Assembly (NCBI RefSeq): GCF_003385845.1 | Contig: NZ_QRDJ01000007.1 | Location: 211,281 to 275,280 of the forward strand | DNA from: Kushneria indalinina DSM 14324 | GTDB lineage: Bacteria > Pseudomonadota > Gammaproteobacteria > Pseudomonadales > Halomonadaceae | Direction: 5' to 3' | Length of the DNA: 64,000 bases | Shown: in pieces, positions 36,161 to 45,353 of the stretch | How positions within the stretch are numbered: position 1 is the stretch's first letter | Layout of the letters: each line of letters opens with the position of its first letter | Made by a program: the position numbers and the translations under genes | The notes under the pieces: generated by a model | Told to the model about the DNA's origin: nothing | Seen by the model: the letters and a program-made list of their open reading frames with translations, nothing else | Databases searched by the model: none

Positions 36161-37315
36161 CTACTCGGCAGACGTCGGTGACACATCTCGACCCCGGGCA
36201 TCGCGTCGCCCGCCCCTGCGGCTCGCGGTGAGCAAAACCCATAAAAGCGGGCGAATCAGCCAGCGCCAGGCCAGATTAATCAGCCATAGAAACGGCAGCG
36301 CGATCACAAACCACAGCAGAAACTGCCCCAGCTTCACCGGCCAGCCGAGCCACTGCGCCAGGTTGGCGCCCAGACCGTTAATCAACGACGGGTGACGCAC
36401 CACGATCCAGGTCGTGGCGCCGACGGCGGCCAGCTTTGCCGGCCGCGACAGCCGGGTGAAGCGAAGGCCGGCCGGTACCAGCGCCCGTGAGCTTCTAAGC
36501 TCGCCGCTGGCGCCCGCTACCGCCCGGCTCTCAAGCGCCCCGGCCCGCATCGCGCGACCGGCGCGCAGCCACTTGATGGCACCCGCCATCATCACGACAT
36601 CGACGCCCGCCCAGGCGATATCGGCCGGCCCCACGGAGGCCGGGCCCTGCACGGTGCGCTCCAGATCGCGCAGGCCGCCGGTAAAGAAATCCCCCACGCC
36701 CGCGACCAGTCGCTCGCCCTGCAGCCAGTGCACCCGGCTTTGCTCATCCACCACGAACTGATCGAGAAAGCCGTAGCCCTCCGCCTGTAAAAAGGCGACG
36801 CCATAAAGACCGCGCTGATACGGCGTCAGGCCGCGCGCTTCATCCGTCGTTGAATCGGTGGCGTCACTGTCGGCTTCGTCGTCGCTCCACCAGCCGGCAA
36901 TCGCCCCGCGCGCCTCGCGGTAGCGCTGCGTCGCCCAGTGGCGCGCGGTCAGAGTCGGCACCTCGTTGTCATGGAACCAGGCTACCGGCAGTACGGCGTC
37001 GGGGCCAAAGCGGGAAAGGATCTGTTGGAAGCCGGGCTCGAAGCCGTATTCGGTCAGCACCTCGCGGGCGGTATCGCCGTGACGCGAAAGCGCCAGCGCG
37101 CCGTTGAACACCAGCGTCTGATCGTCCGCCCAGGCGAGAAACAGCGTATTAAGCGCCTCGGACTCCTCACCCAGCGAACGCGCCACCGTGTCCGGCAGGG
37201 CATCCGAGGCGGAGGCGCGCAGAAAACGTGATTCAAACGGCGTTGCCGTCGCGGCGGCAGAGAGTGCACCGGCGGCCAGTACGGCCGTCAGCACAAGGAC
37301 AATAAATCGGGTCAT
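36161..37315 (-). CDS. Exported/membrane protein of unknown function
   Basis: 384 residues from the ATG at 37315 (another ATG is four codons upstream). A signal peptide (MTRFIVLVLTAVLAAGALSAAATA) is followed by a soluble region (about 30-220) with an acidic stretch (WWSDDEADSDATDSTTDEA), then by alternating hydrophobic and arginine-rich segments: a probable helix near WAGVDVVMMAGAIKWL, and two strong helices at the C-terminus (LGQFLLWFVIALPFLWLINL, WLIRPLLWVLLTA) before a basic tail. No catalytic motif is recognised. It stands alone between the decarboxylase gene and the siderophore receptor gene. Confidence 0.7.
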   Translation of the reverse strand: MTRFIVLVLTAVLAAGALSAAATATPFESRFLRASASDALPDTVARSLGEESEALNTLFLAWADDQTLVFNGALALSRHGDTAREVLTEYGFEPGFQQILSRFGPDAVLPVAWFHDNEVPTLTARHWATQRYREARGAIAGWWSDDEADSDATDSTTDEARGLTPYQRGLYGVAFLQAEGYGFLDQFVVDEQSRVHWLQGERLVAGVGDFFTGGLRDLERTVQGPASVGPADIAWAGVDVVMMAGAIKWLRAGRAMRAGALESRAVAGASGELRSSRALVPAGLRFTRLSRPAKLAAVGATTWIVVRHPSLINGLGANLAQWLGWPVKLGQFLLWFVIALPFLWLINLAWRWLIRPLLWVLLTASRRGGRRDARGRDVSPTSAE

Positions 37316-37400
37316 GAAAGGGCTCATCGGGTGTGGATAACACAGCCACCCAGTATGGCACTTTCATCTTCAGCAGGCGCTAGTGGCCGGTCCTTGTCTC

Positions 37401-39602
37401 CTAGAAACGGTAATCCAGCGTTGCGGTGACCTGTCGCTCATCGCCGAAATAGCAGTAACTCTCGTTGAAGCAGCCCGTGACATATTTTTTGTCAAACAAA
37501 TTGGTGGCATTCAGCTTGAGCGTGGCGCCATCCAGCTCGTTGGAGACCTCGCCCAGATCAACGCTTACGAAGGCATCGGCCAGCGTGTAGTCACCGGTTT
37601 TGCGCGTGTTTTGAGCATCGGCGTAGCTGCCCTTGACGTAGCGACCACCAACGCCGCCGCGAATGCCGTGCGTAAAGTCGTACTGCATCCAGAGCGATGC
37701 CGTCTGTTCGGGCGAGAGCACCGGGGTCTTGCCGGCGTCGATATTGACGCCGTCCTGACTGATGCTGTCGCGATATTCAATATCGTTGTAGCTGTAGCCG
37801 GCGATCATGTTGAGCCGATCGGTGAGCGCTGCGTTGGCGGACAGCTCAACGCCGCGCGAGCGGATGTCGCCGGCACTGATATAGGCTACCGGGCTGACGC
37901 TGGTGCGCTGCTGGACGTTTTGTTGGGTCAGGTCATAAAAGGCGAGCTGATAGAGATCGCGCGTCCCGGGCGGCTGATACTTGATGCCGATTTCATGCTG
38001 CTGACTTTTCACCGGGTCCGGTACGGCGCCATCCACCGAGGAGTCAGCGCTGGGATTGAAAGCCTCGCTATAGGCGTAGTAGGGCGCGATGCCTGAATCG
38101 AAGCGATACAGCAGCGACGCACTGCCCGAAAACGCCTTGTCGCTGCGGCTGTCGGTGGCGCCACTAAGATGGGAGTGATATTCGCGATCCAGAAAATCCT
38201 GACGTCCGCCGAGCGTCAGGTGCCAGCGGTCCCAGCGCATCTGATCCTGCAGGTAGACCCCGCCCTGCTGCACTCTGCGAGTGTCATCGCTATCCCTGCT
38301 CGGCGCATCCGTCAGAGAGTTGCCCGAGTCATCCGGACGAAAGGGATCAAGCGATCTGGCGCCGGCGCTGCTGAACCTCACGTCATTTTTACGGCGCTGA
38401 AAGTCAACGCCAGCCAGCAGCGTGTGCTCTACCTCTCCCGTCATGAGCTCGTACTGCAGATTGTTGTCCGTCGAGAAGGCCTGCAGGTCTTCATCCGCGC
38501 CGGAGTAATATCGCGCCAGCGCCGCACCGTTGCCGTTGAACCCGGCCTGATAGACCTGCCCCACTTCCACATCCATGTTGGTATAGCGAGCGCGCGAGTT
38601 GAACGTCAGATTATCGCTAAAGCGGTGCTGCAGCTGATAGGAGAAGATGCGCTGGTTGCGCCTGAACACGTCGTTGGCCGGGTCAGCGTCCGACCAGGAA
38701 GAATCAACCGTGCCGCCAAAGCGCGCGCCGCTGGCGCTCAGATCATAGGGCACCGCACCGTGATAGTCGCCGGCCGGGTCATGCTGCAGGTAGGCCTGCA
38801 GGGTGAGATCGGTATCTTCGTCCGGGTAGAGCGTCAGCTGCGGCATGAGCGCATAGCGCTCGCGTTTGGCAACATCGAACTGGGTGTCGGAGCGACTTCC
38901 CAGCGCCGTGAAGCGATAGGCCCCCAGGCTCGGATCACTCAAGGGGCCGGTCACGTCGATACCGGCCCCGTAGGTGTCGAAGCTGCCGCCATAAAGCCGG
39001 AAGAGCCCCTGCTGCTCCGGCTGCGGTTTTTTGGTGGTCAGCGACACCATGCCGCCCGGCATGGTTCGGCCATACAGTGCGGACGCCGGCCCCTTGACCA
39101 CGTCGACGCGCTCCAGAAAGAACGGGTCGATCTGCATCGCCGAGTAGGCGCCGGGGTCCGACTGCAGCCGCAGCCCATCGAGGAAGGTGTTGTCCACATC
39201 ACCACCGTGGAAGCCGCGCAGCGAGACCACGTCCGAACGTTTGGACGCACCCGCCAGCCCGGTAAAGGCACCCGGCGTATAGAGCAGCGCATCGTTGATA
39301 TTGGTAATGCCCTGGTCGTCGAGCTGCTGGCGCGTCACCACGTTGATCGTGCGCGCGGTTTCGGCCAGCGGTGTGGCGGTTTTGGTGCCGGCATCGCTGG
39401 CCTGCGCCGTATACCCCTGTGTCGGACCGTCGACATCCGACAGGTTCTCCCCGGTGATGACCATCGTATCCGGGGGCTGATCGCTTTCCTGCACGGGCCG
39501 GGCCAGCGCATCAGCTGTCCATACGCTCACCACGACACCCGCAAGCAGCGGCGCGCGGGCCAGACATTTTACGGATCCTTTGAAGTACTTGATCGACAAC
39601 AT
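37401..39602 (-). CDS. TonB-dependent siderophore receptor (FhuA/FoxA-like)
   Basis: 733 residues. Signal peptide (1-35, ending ADALA), TonB-box-like region PDTMVITGENL, plug domain with ARTINVVTRQQLDDQGITNINDALLYTPG and RVDVVKGPASALYGRTMPGG, then a 22-strand barrel ending with ATLDYRF. Late signature NLFDKKYVTGCFNESYCYFGDERQV carries the two cysteines typical of hydroxamate-type receptors (FhuA/FoxA group). A Fur box lies upstream; it diverges from the siderophore-interacting protein gene. Ligand class (hydroxamate) is inferred. Confidence 0.92.
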   Translation of the reverse strand: MLSIKYFKGSVKCLARAPLLAGVVVSVWTADALARPVQESDQPPDTMVITGENLSDVDGPTQGYTAQASDAGTKTATPLAETARTINVVTRQQLDDQGITNINDALLYTPGAFTGLAGASKRSDVVSLRGFHGGDVDNTFLDGLRLQSDPGAYSAMQIDPFFLERVDVVKGPASALYGRTMPGGMVSLTTKKPQPEQQGLFRLYGGSFDTYGAGIDVTGPLSDPSLGAYRFTALGSRSDTQFDVAKRERYALMPQLTLYPDEDTDLTLQAYLQHDPAGDYHGAVPYDLSASGARFGGTVDSSWSDADPANDVFRRNQRIFSYQLQHRFSDNLTFNSRARYTNMDVEVGQVYQAGFNGNGAALARYYSGADEDLQAFSTDNNLQYELMTGEVEHTLLAGVDFQRRKNDVRFSSAGARSLDPFRPDDSGNSLTDAPSRDSDDTRRVQQGGVYLQDQMRWDRWHLTLGGRQDFLDREYHSHLSGATDSRSDKAFSGSASLLYRFDSGIAPYYAYSEAFNPSADSSVDGAVPDPVKSQQHEIGIKYQPPGTRDLYQLAFYDLTQQNVQQRTSVSPVAYISAGDIRSRGVELSANAALTDRLNMIAGYSYNDIEYRDSISQDGVNIDAGKTPVLSPEQTASLWMQYDFTHGIRGGVGGRYVKGSYADAQNTRKTGDYTLADAFVSVDLGEVSNELDGATLKLNATNLFDKKYVTGCFNESYCYFGDERQVTATLDYRF

Positions 39603-39684
39603 TGGAAAGACGGCTCCCCTGGCTCGAGAAAGATGCGCTGCGCCACAACGGTCATCTTGTGATCATTTTGCGGTTGTTGCGAAA

Positions 39685-39703
39685 GATAATAATTCTCATT
39701 ATC
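39685..39703. promoter_or_regulatory. Fur box upstream of TonB receptor
   Basis: GATAATAATTCTCATTATC matches 16 of 19 positions of the Fur consensus GATAATGATAATCATTATC. It is 83 bases upstream of the receptor start. Confidence 0.9.
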
Positions 39704-39873
39704 AACCTTTGGCAATTGCCATCGCATGCGCCAGCGGCGTTATCGCACCTTTCCTTTCTGCCTTCGTTGCTTTTGCTGAGCCTTGTTTTGAAATGAATTG
39801 TTAAACCGGTTCAGAAAATGAGGTTCGGCGCGTCCTCCTGACCGGCAGCATGAATGGCGCCTTGCAACAAAAT

Positions 39874-39892
39874 GAGAAATATTATTATTCTC
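39874..39892. promoter_or_regulatory. Fur box upstream of siderophore-interacting protein
   Basis: GAGAAATATTATTATTCTC matches 13 of 19 Fur consensus positions and is itself nearly palindromic (GAGAA...TTCTC). It ends 39 bases before the gene start and follows a possible -35 TTGCAA at 39862-39867, so it would cover the promoter. Confidence 0.75.
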
Positions 39893-39931
39893 TTTAACGC
39901 CAGATAGCCTTTACATTCAGGGATCCATCCC

Positions 39932-40852
39932 ATGCCAGCAACGACGCCCTATCAGCTTTTTGACATGACGCTCAAGCGCCGCGAGCAGATCTCGCCGTCC
40001 ATGGTGAACCTTACGTTTACGGCAAACGATCTGGATATGGCCACGACGTTTGCGCCGGATCAGCGAGTGAAGCTCTTTTTTCCACCGTCCGATGAAGACA
40101 GCGCCAGCATGGCGGCCCGATTTGCCGACGGCGAGGACTGGTACAGCGCCTACAAGAACATGGCGCCGGAGGCGCGCCCGCCCATGCGCACCTATACGAT
40201 TCGCGCAGTCCGCCCGGAACAAAAGGAGCTGGATATCGAGTTTGTGCTGCACGGCGATACCGGTCCGGCCTCACGCTGGGCGAGCAGGGCCCGCCCGGGG
40301 GATGCCCTCTCGATCAATGCGCCCTGCATCCACTACACCGGCAAGGCCATCGGCTGCGAGTGGCGACCGCCCGCCAGTATCGAGCATCTTCTGCTGGTCG
40401 CGGATGAAACCGCCTTGCCCGCCGTCATGGGGATCATCGAGGAGCTTGACGCGCGTTTTGCCAATGCGCCCAAACCCAGAGTGCAGGCGCTGCTCGAGGT
40501 GCCCCTGAAAGCGGACTGTCGCTGCATCCCGCAGTGGATCGATGCCGTCTGGCTGCCCAGGGAAGAGACCCGGTGCTGTCACGGCGAGCGCCTTTCCCGG
40601 GCGGTGCGCACTCTTGCGCTGAAGCAGTCATCTTCCCCCTCTGCCACCAGTTCAGCGCTGGCTATCGATATCGATGAAGAGATTCTGTGGGACGTGTCTG
40701 CTCCTGAGTCGGACGACAGCTTTTATGCCTGGATCGCATCCGAATCCCGGGTATGTTTGAACATTCGCCGCTATCTGGTGGATGAACTGGCGGTGCCAAA
40801 ACGACAGGTGTCTGCCATGGGCTACTGGCGTGAGGGCAAGGCGCATCCGTAA
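39932..40852 (+). CDS. Siderophore-interacting protein (FAD/NAD(P)H ferric-siderophore reductase)
   Basis: 306 residues, ViuB/SIP family. The flavin-binding motif RTYTIR lies at about 87-92, a GDTGPASRWASRARPGD segment follows, and LLVADETALPAVMGIIEEL marks the nucleotide-binding domain; the C-terminus ends GYWREGKAHP as in the family. It reduces ferric siderophores in the cytoplasm to release iron. Fur box upstream. A tail-region insertion between about 225 and 245 is serine-rich. The next gene begins right after or inside its 3' end. Confidence 0.92.
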   Translation: MPATTPYQLFDMTLKRREQISPSMVNLTFTANDLDMATTFAPDQRVKLFFPPSDEDSASMAARFADGEDWYSAYKNMAPEARPPMRTYTIRAVRPEQKELDIEFVLHGDTGPASRWASRARPGDALSINAPCIHYTGKAIGCEWRPPASIEHLLLVADETALPAVMGIIEELDARFANAPKPRVQALLEVPLKADCRCIPQWIDAVWLPREETRCCHGERLSRAVRTLALKQSSSPSATSSALAIDIDEEILWDVSAPESDDSFYAWIASESRVCLNIRRYLVDELAVPKRQVSAMGYWREGKAHP

Positions 40853-40895
40853 TACATTCCGACCGGCGCCGTCAGGGCTTTTGCGCCAACCCCAC

Positions 40896-42143
40896 ATGCT
40901 GATGCTATCGGGATTGATGTTGTCCTACGCCGGCTCTTCCGTGGTCGAGGGCTCTGTGCCAACACTGGTCGCGGTGGGCATGCTGTCCCCGGTATGGATT
41001 GCGCTATACACCACGTTTTCCAGGGCCATCAATGCCTCTGCTTATGTCATGGCACGACTGCTGGGTCACTACTCCCCCTACCGGGTACTGTTGATCTGCG
41101 AAGTCTACGACATGATCATTACGCTGGTGGCGCTGCTCCTGCTTTATGACGGGTCACTGTCAACACCGGTCGTGTTGATCACCTACGTTATATTGACGTC
41201 CGTTATCCCGGTCATCACCAGCATCGCCAATGGCACCTATGCCGGCGCCCTATCGCTTGAATCGGACAGAACCGCCGTCAGTTTCAACGCGTTTTCCCTT
41301 AGCCTTTTGACCCTGGCCACATTGGTCATTGGCCGGCCGCTGGGAAGCCTGCTGATCGATTATTCCCTTTATGCCGTGCTGGTCATCAATCTGATCATGA
41401 CACTGGCGTCGTTTCTTTTTCGCTGGGCAGCCATGAAGCGCGACACGCTTTTTCTGTCCAATCAAAATCGATATGACCCCGGAAGCAATCACGCTTCACG
41501 CCTCGATCTGATCGAAGGCATCCGATATTTTCGTGGCCGGATATTTTGCCTTTCGGCCAGCGCCCCCGTGACAACGCCGCTGATCTATCTCTCCATGGGA
41601 CTGTTTCTCTACTACATGCCACCGTGGCTGGCAGCCGAGGCCGACAACAAGGGGGAAATCGTTGCCATGGTGGGGATTTTGGGGGGACTGGGCTCGATGA
41701 TCGGGCCACTCTTGTTTTATGCCCTGAAACATCGCTTTCGCTATCGCCATCATGTGACGCTGGCCATGTTCGTTGTGACCGTCGACGAACTCATGATGCT
41801 GGGCATGGTGCGGATGTATGGCAATGATGTGTCGATGCCGATGCTGTCCGTCTATATGATGCTGAATTTTTGTCTCTATCTCGCGGCCGCCTACTGCAAT
41901 GTGGCCAATCTCTGCGCCCGACAGAAACGCTTTGCCGGAAAGCGATATCCCGACATGGTCGGCATTACCTTTTCACTGGCCTCACTTTTTATGCTGGCAG
42001 GCACATGGTCAGGGTACCTTTTGGATGCCAGCAGCAACCCGACGTGGGCACTGTTGCTGGGCACCATGATTACCCTTTTGACCACGATGGGCCTGTTGCG
42101 CACAAAGGCCTCGTCACGCCCTGGCGTTAGTCCAAACAGGTAG
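40896..42143 (+). CDS. MFS-type transporter, probable siderophore-linked
   Basis: 415 residues from the ATG at 40896, about 12 membrane helices. This start lacks a good ribosome site and leaves almost no cytoplasmic tail; an in-frame GTG at 40830, overlapping the end of the preceding gene, would add 22 residues (VRARRIRNTFRPAPSG...) and is a real alternative. Motif evidence for MFS is moderate: charged loop between helices 2 and 3 (SRAINASAYVMARLLGHYSP), RPLGSLLIDYS in helix 5-6. Coupling to the Fur-controlled reductase gene suggests siderophore export or uptake. Confidence 0.75.
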   Translation: MLMLSGLMLSYAGSSVVEGSVPTLVAVGMLSPVWIALYTTFSRAINASAYVMARLLGHYSPYRVLLICEVYDMIITLVALLLLYDGSLSTPVVLITYVILTSVIPVITSIANGTYAGALSLESDRTAVSFNAFSLSLLTLATLVIGRPLGSLLIDYSLYAVLVINLIMTLASFLFRWAAMKRDTLFLSNQNRYDPGSNHASRLDLIEGIRYFRGRIFCLSASAPVTTPLIYLSMGLFLYYMPPWLAAEADNKGEIVAMVGILGGLGSMIGPLLFYALKHRFRYRHHVTLAMFVVTVDELMMLGMVRMYGNDVSMPMLSVYMMLNFCLYLAAAYCNVANLCARQKRFAGKRYPDMVGITFSLASLFMLAGTWSGYLLDASSNPTWALLLGTMITLLTTMGLLRTKASSRPGVSPNR

Positions 42144-42194
42144 CGCTGCCATTTCGAACGGCTGAAAGCCGCTCAGGCATTGCCTCTCCGTGGA

Positions 42195-43055
42195 TCATGG
42201 ATGGCCACCGCCCTGACCGCCGCGCGCCAGCAGACGTCGGGCGCGCTCGATGACCGGGGCATCGACCATCTGACCGTCCACGCGAAAGGCGCCGCCCTGT
42301 GTTTGCGCGCCTTCAAGCACCCTGCGCGCCCACTCGAGCTGTTCGGCGTCGGGCATGAACGCCTGAAGTACCGGAGCCAGCTGGCGAGGGTGAATGCAGA
42401 GCATGCCGCCAAAACCCATCTGGCGGGCGCGCTGTGCGGTGGTGTAAAGAGCATCGTCATCATCAAGCACGGGTGACACGCCGGCCATGGGCGGGGCCAG
42501 CCCGGCCAGCCTGGAGTGAAGCACCAGCTGATAGCGGGCCTGATCGAGTATCGCCTCGGCGCCGGGGGTGGCGCTTTCCAGATCCAGATCAAGCGCCAGA
42601 TCCAGCGCGCCAAAGCTCAAGCGCTCCACGCCGTCCACGGCGGCAATCTCGTCGATCCACTCAAGGCCCGCGGCGCTTTCGATCAGCGGCCACAGGGGGC
42701 GGTCCAGCGCCGCGGCCTGCTTGAGCCGCGTGGCGGCCTCGGCCTTGGGCACCATGATGGCTGCCACGCCCGGCAGCCGAGCGCAGAGATCCAGATCGGT
42801 GTCGAAGTGCTCGCTGTCGGGGGCGTTGATGCGAACGCACAGGGCGACATCCGGCGACTCTTCCACGAACTGCTCCAGGCACTCACGCGCCAGTACCTTG
42901 TCTTCCGGCGCCACGGCGTCCTCGAGGTCGACGATCACCAGATCGGCCTCGCTGGCCAGCGCCTTGCCGATACGATCAAACCGGGTCGCAGGCACAAACA
43001 GGGCCGATCGCGCCGTTCTGATGCGCTCTGCCGCATTGATCGATGTCGTCGCCAT
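42195..43055 (-). CDS. HpcH/HpaI aldolase / CitE-like CoA-ester lyase
   Basis: 286 residues. The CitE pattern is clear: SALFVPATRFDRIGKALAS at the N-terminus, DLVIVDLEDAVAPEDK with magnesium-site acidic residues, RINAPDSEHFDTDL, MVPKAE, WPLIESAAGLEWIDEI and CIHPRQLAPV. Such proteins cleave malyl-, citramalyl- or similar CoA esters. Its ATG directly abuts the stop codon of the CaiB-family gene, so they form one operon; CoA activation followed by C-C cleavage is the natural reading. Citrate lyase alpha and gamma subunits are absent. Confidence 0.88.
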   Translation of the reverse strand: MATTSINAAERIRTARSALFVPATRFDRIGKALASEADLVIVDLEDAVAPEDKVLARECLEQFVEESPDVALCVRINAPDSEHFDTDLDLCARLPGVAAIMVPKAEAATRLKQAAALDRPLWPLIESAAGLEWIDEIAAVDGVERLSFGALDLALDLDLESATPGAEAILDQARYQLVLHSRLAGLAPPMAGVSPVLDDDDALYTTAQRARQMGFGGMLCIHPRQLAPVLQAFMPDAEQLEWARRVLEGAQTQGGAFRVDGQMVDAPVIERARRLLARGGQGGGHP

Positions 43056-44260
43056 TTACACCACTCCCTTCTCGCGCCAGCCCTTGATGGTTGTCTCGTC
43101 ATGACCGAGTGAGACCAGAATCTCGCGGGTATGTTCGCCCAGCGCCGGTATGGCCCCATGACGGTGTCGAAGGCCCGACCCTGGCCGGGCGGCAGCAGCG
43201 CCGGCAGCGGCCCGACGGGCGAGTCCACCTCGCGCCATCGGTTACGCGCGGCCAGCTGCGGATGGGCCCAGACATCGGCCATCTCATTGACGTGGGCGTT
43301 GGCGATTCCGGCCTGGTCGAGCCGCGCCACGATGTCATCGGCCGACAGGGTCGAAAACACCTCATCAATGACGCCATCCAGCGCCTGACGCGCCTCGCTG
43401 CGATCGGCATTGGTGGCAAAGCGCACGTCATCGATCAGCGCCGGGCGCTCCAGCACCCCGGTACAAAACGTCTGCCATTCCCGCTCGTTTTGCAGTCCCA
43501 GCATCACCGACTGACCGTCCCCGGCGGGAAAGGGGCCGTAAGGGTAGATGGTCGAATGCGACGCGCCGGCGCGCGGCGGCGGCTCGGCCCCCTCGAAGGC
43601 GTAATAGAGCGGATAGCCCATCCACTCCACGGTGGCCTCGAGCATCGAGACATCGATATGGCTGCCCTGTCCGCTGCGACCGCGGGCCAAAAGCGCGGCG
43701 AGAATATTGCTGTAGGCGTACATGCCGGCGGCGATATCCGCCATCGACACGCCCGCCTTGACCGGCGTGTCCTTCGTGCCGGTCTGTGACAACAGCCCCG
43801 ATTCGCTCTGGATCAGCAGGTCGTAGGCCTTTTTGTTGGTATAGGGGCCGTCGCTGCCATAGCCCGAGATGTCGCAGACAATCAGACGCGGGAAGCGCTC
43901 ACGAAGCGCCTCGAACGACAGTCCCAGGCGTGCACTCGCCCCCGGGCCCAGGTTCTGGATCAGCACGTCGGCATCACTTAACAGCTCAAACAGAACGCCG
44001 GCGCCCTCGGCAGCCTTCACATCGAGTGTCAGGCTTTTCTTGGCGCGATTGGTCCAGACAAAGTGCGAGGCCAGCCCGCGGGTGCGACTGTCGTAGCCGC
44101 GGGCGAAATCGCCCGTGCCGGGGCGCTCGATCTTGATCACCTCCGCGCCCAGATCCGCCAGCTGGCGCGAGCAGAACGGCGCGGCGATGGCATGCTCCAG
44201 GCTGACGACCCGAATGCCTTCAAGCGGCCCGGGAGTGGGAACATCGGCGGCGTTCGTCAT
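43056..44260 (-). pseudogene. CaiB/BaiF (family III) CoA-transferase, frameshifted
   Basis: From the ATG at 44260 the frame encodes a family III CoA-transferase: GIRVVSLEHAIAAPFCSRQLADLG, EVIKIERPGTGDFAR, the catalytic-Asp region KAYDLLIQSESGLLSQTG, AGVSMADIAAGMYAYSNILAAL. At about 43151-43157 the reading frame shifts: AFDTVMGP continues as YRRWANIPARF in frame, but the neighbouring frame gives IPALGEHTREILVSLGHDE, the normal family C-terminus, ending at TAA 43058-43056, flush with the citE start. One missing base in the GGGGCC run explains it; the repaired protein would be 401 residues. As it stands, the frame runs on to 42935 inside the next gene. Could be a sequencing error. Confidence 0.85.
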
Positions 44261-44394
44261 GGCGGACTCCTCGCTGTGGATACCTTGAAGCCTGCCTGCT
44301 TTTGGCCGCAGGGAGAATTGGCCTTTGCCGGACCCTGCGTTAGGCTCAGGCGAACGCCATGCCGGCGCGTCCGGCCCTTCTCCGGCAGGAGCCC

Positions 44395-45303
44395 ATGTCC
44401 CTTGACCTGACCGATCTGCGCCTTTTCGTGCATGTGGCCGAGGCACCCAGCCTTACTCAGGGTGCCCGCCACGCATGTCTTTCCACGGCGGCGGCCAGCG
44501 CGCGCATCCAGCAGCTTGAGGCGCAACTGGGCAAGCGGCTTTTCTATCGGAGCTCGCGCGGCATGGCACTGACCGCGTCGGGTCAGCGCCTTTTGACCCA
44601 CGCCCGGCGCGTACTGCGCCAGCTTGATCATCTCACCCACGACATGGCAGGCGACGACGACCGCGCCGGCCATCTGCGCATTCTGGCCAACACCACCGCC
44701 GTCACCGAGCTGATGCCGGCCGTGCTGGGCGAGTTTCTGGCCGAGCGACCACGGCTGACCATTGACCTGCGCGAGCGTCTCAACCATGAAGTGGTACGCG
44801 GCGTGGAGCAGGGCAGCGCCGACATGGGCATCGTGGCCGGCCCCATCAGCACCGCGGGTCTCGAGCGCTATCACTTCAGCACCGACCGGCTGGTACTGAT
44901 CACCGCCCCGGATCATCCGCTGGCGCAGCGCCAGAATGTCGTGCTGGAAGATCTGGTGGAGGACTTCCACGTCGGGCTGCCGGATACCAGCAGCCTCATG
45001 CAGTTTCTGACTCGCCGGTTCGAGAGCGTCGGCGCCGAGCTGAAGCTGCGCGTTCAGGTCTCAGGGTTCGAAGCGATCTGTCGTCTGGTGGCCGCAGGCG
45101 TCGGGGTCGGCGTGATTCCGGAATCCGCCGCACTGCGCCATCGCCGGCTCATGACGCTGGCCCTGATCCATATCGATGCGCCCTGGGCGACGCGCGAGCG
45201 CAGCGTGGTGGTGCGCAACGCCGCCGAGCTGCCCGGCGCCGGCATGGCGCTGATCGAGGCGCTGATGGCGTTTGGTCGCACCGATCAGCCCCCGAAGGCA
45301 TAA
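44395..45303 (+). CDS. LysR-family transcriptional regulator
   Basis: 302 residues from the ATG at 44395, preceded by AGGAGCCC; an in-frame ATG 12 codons upstream is less likely. Helix-turn-helix DLRLFVHVAEAPSLTQGARHACLSTAAASARIQQLE (about 6-41); effector domain with LRILANTTAVTELMP and GVGVGVIPESAA. Divergent from the CoA-transferase/lyase operon (134-base gap) and likely controls it. Confidence 0.92.
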   Translation: MSLDLTDLRLFVHVAEAPSLTQGARHACLSTAAASARIQQLEAQLGKRLFYRSSRGMALTASGQRLLTHARRVLRQLDHLTHDMAGDDDRAGHLRILANTTAVTELMPAVLGEFLAERPRLTIDLRERLNHEVVRGVEQGSADMGIVAGPISTAGLERYHFSTDRLVLITAPDHPLAQRQNVVLEDLVEDFHVGLPDTSSLMQFLTRRFESVGAELKLRVQVSGFEAICRLVAAGVGVGVIPESAALRHRRLMTLALIHIDAPWATRERSVVVRNAAELPGAGMALIEALMAFGRTDQPPKA

Positions 45304-45330
45304 AAAACCCCGCGACAGGCGCGGGGTTTT
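45304..45330. terminator. Bidirectional terminator between lysR and gnd
   Basis: AAAACCCCGCG-ACAGG-CGCGGGGTTTT, perfect 11-bp arms, between two convergent genes. Confidence 0.95.
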
Positions 45331-45353
45331 GAGACACCAGGGCGTCGCGGGGC

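Larger units (their letters stand above)
39603..39931. promoter_or_regulatory. Divergent iron-regulated promoter region
   Basis: 329 bases, A/T-rich, between the receptor gene and the siderophore-interacting protein gene. It contains two Fur boxes, one per direction (listed separately). The 170 bases between them hold no credible gene. Confidence 0.8.

Noticed and set aside
42935..43150. Read-through C-terminus of the CoA-transferase frame overlapping the CitE-like gene
   Set aside because: Arginine/tryptophan-rich out-of-frame peptide; the real family C-terminus is in the adjacent frame, so this is the result of the frameshift.
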